A stretch of DNA of 6,770 bases from Planctomycetota bacterium (GTDB taxonomy: Bacteria; Planctomycetota; Phycisphaerae; Sedimentisphaerales; Anaerohalosphaeraceae): assembly GCA_019456245.1 (NCBI GenBank), contig VRUF01000158.1, forward strand, positions 1-6,770. The letters are read 5' to 3'. Of this stretch, positions 6,380-6,770 are shown in pieces. The notes beneath the pieces are model-generated. The model was not told the origin of the DNA and made no database searches. It saw only the letters and a program-made list of their open reading frames with translations. Both the position numbers and the translations under genes were made by a program. How positions within the stretch are numbered: position 1 is the stretch's first letter; each line of letters starts with the position of its first letter.

Positions 6380-6770
6380 ATGGCATTGAGGCAGACTGAA
6401 CTTCGGCGTTATCTTGTTGGTATTGATACAGCTTCTACTCAGCAGCTTTTTACTGATTGTCTTGTTATTGGCGGTGGCGTTGCAGGTCTTCGCGGGGCTA
6501 TCGAGGCGGGTGAGAATTGCAATGTTATGCTGGTTTGCAAGGGTGTTTTTAGTGATAGCAATACGTGGCAGGCTCAGGGTGGGATCGCATCTGTGATACG
6601 GGCTGACGATAGTATTGCCTCACATGTTGGGGATACTGTGCGGACGGGCTGCGGACTTTGCGATGAAAATGTTGTGCAGCGGGTTGTGGAGGAAGGTCCG
6701 GGTTTGGTTCGTGAGCTTATTGAGTGGGGTGCGGAGTTCGATGTTGTTGACGGTGAGCTTGATGTTACGC
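6380..6770 (+). CDS. nadB: L-aspartate oxidase, N-terminal part only
   Basis: NadB is the FAD-dependent enzyme that oxidises L-aspartate to iminoaspartate, the first step of de novo NAD synthesis; NadA then uses the product. 130 codons are visible before the window ends. After a 25-residue leader-like start (RRYLVGIDTAS) come the dinucleotide-binding LVIGGGVAGLRGAIEAG (28-44), the flavin-site stretch SNTWQAQGGIASV (60-72), HVGDTVRTGCGL (82-93) and LIEWGAEFD (113-121), as in the fumarate reductase/NadB flavoprotein family. The serine-asparagine-threonine and AQGGIA pattern also occurs in succinate dehydrogenase and fumarate reductase flavoproteins, but the short H..DT...G.GL spacing and the N-terminus favour NadB. 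The start is set by a good ribosome binding site. The G-rich coding strand resembles bioA and bioD, not the adjacent fic. Confidence 0.88.
   Translation, partial: MALRQTELRRYLVGIDTASTQQLFTDCLVIGGGVAGLRGAIEAGENCNVMLVCKGVFSDSNTWQAQGGIASVIRADDSIASHVGDTVRTGCGLCDENVVQRVVEEGPGLVRELIEWGAEFDVVDGELDVT

Overview
The window reads as a chromosomal segment of a bacterium, tentatively a planctomycete of the Phycisphaerae type. That guess rests on the style of the RecG and NadB N-termini and on the strong G+T bias of the + strand, not on any marker gene, so treat it as a weak inference. Apart from one gene it is ordinary housekeeping DNA: DNA repair, protein repair, biotin synthesis and NAD synthesis.

Layout. 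Positions 1-2523 carry a minus-strand pair, pcm (protein-L-isoaspartate methyltransferase) followed by recG (branch-migration helicase). recG starts inside the end of pcm and runs off the left edge. A 94-bp divergent gap (2524-2617) holds a probable promoter for the plus-strand genes. bioA and bioD (2618-4719) follow with stop and start codons overlapping by one base; they encode the two biotin steps from 8-amino-7-oxononanoate to dethiobiotin. No bioB or bioF is visible. Positions 4720-4942 are a very AT-rich non-coding stretch with three 40-bp inverted repeats and a near-consensus promoter. They precede a 445-residue Fic-domain protein (4943-6280), a probable AMP-transferase with its own inhibitory motif and a C-terminal winged-helix-like region. 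After a 99-bp gap with a plausible promoter comes nadB (L-aspartate oxidase), cut by the right edge.

The point of interest is 4720-6280. The three repeats share the same 40-bp geometry. One abuts and touches the -35 box and another covers the -10 box of the fic promoter, a classic repressor-operator arrangement. The fic gene lacks the strong G-over-C bias that all other genes show on this strand whichever way they are read, so the promoter-fic unit looks like a recent arrival between bioD and nadB. The natural hypothesis is a self-contained Fic module, inhibited in cis at the protein level and repressed through the operator array, possibly by its own C-terminal domain. No tRNA, rRNA, CRISPR array, transposase or clear terminator is seen.
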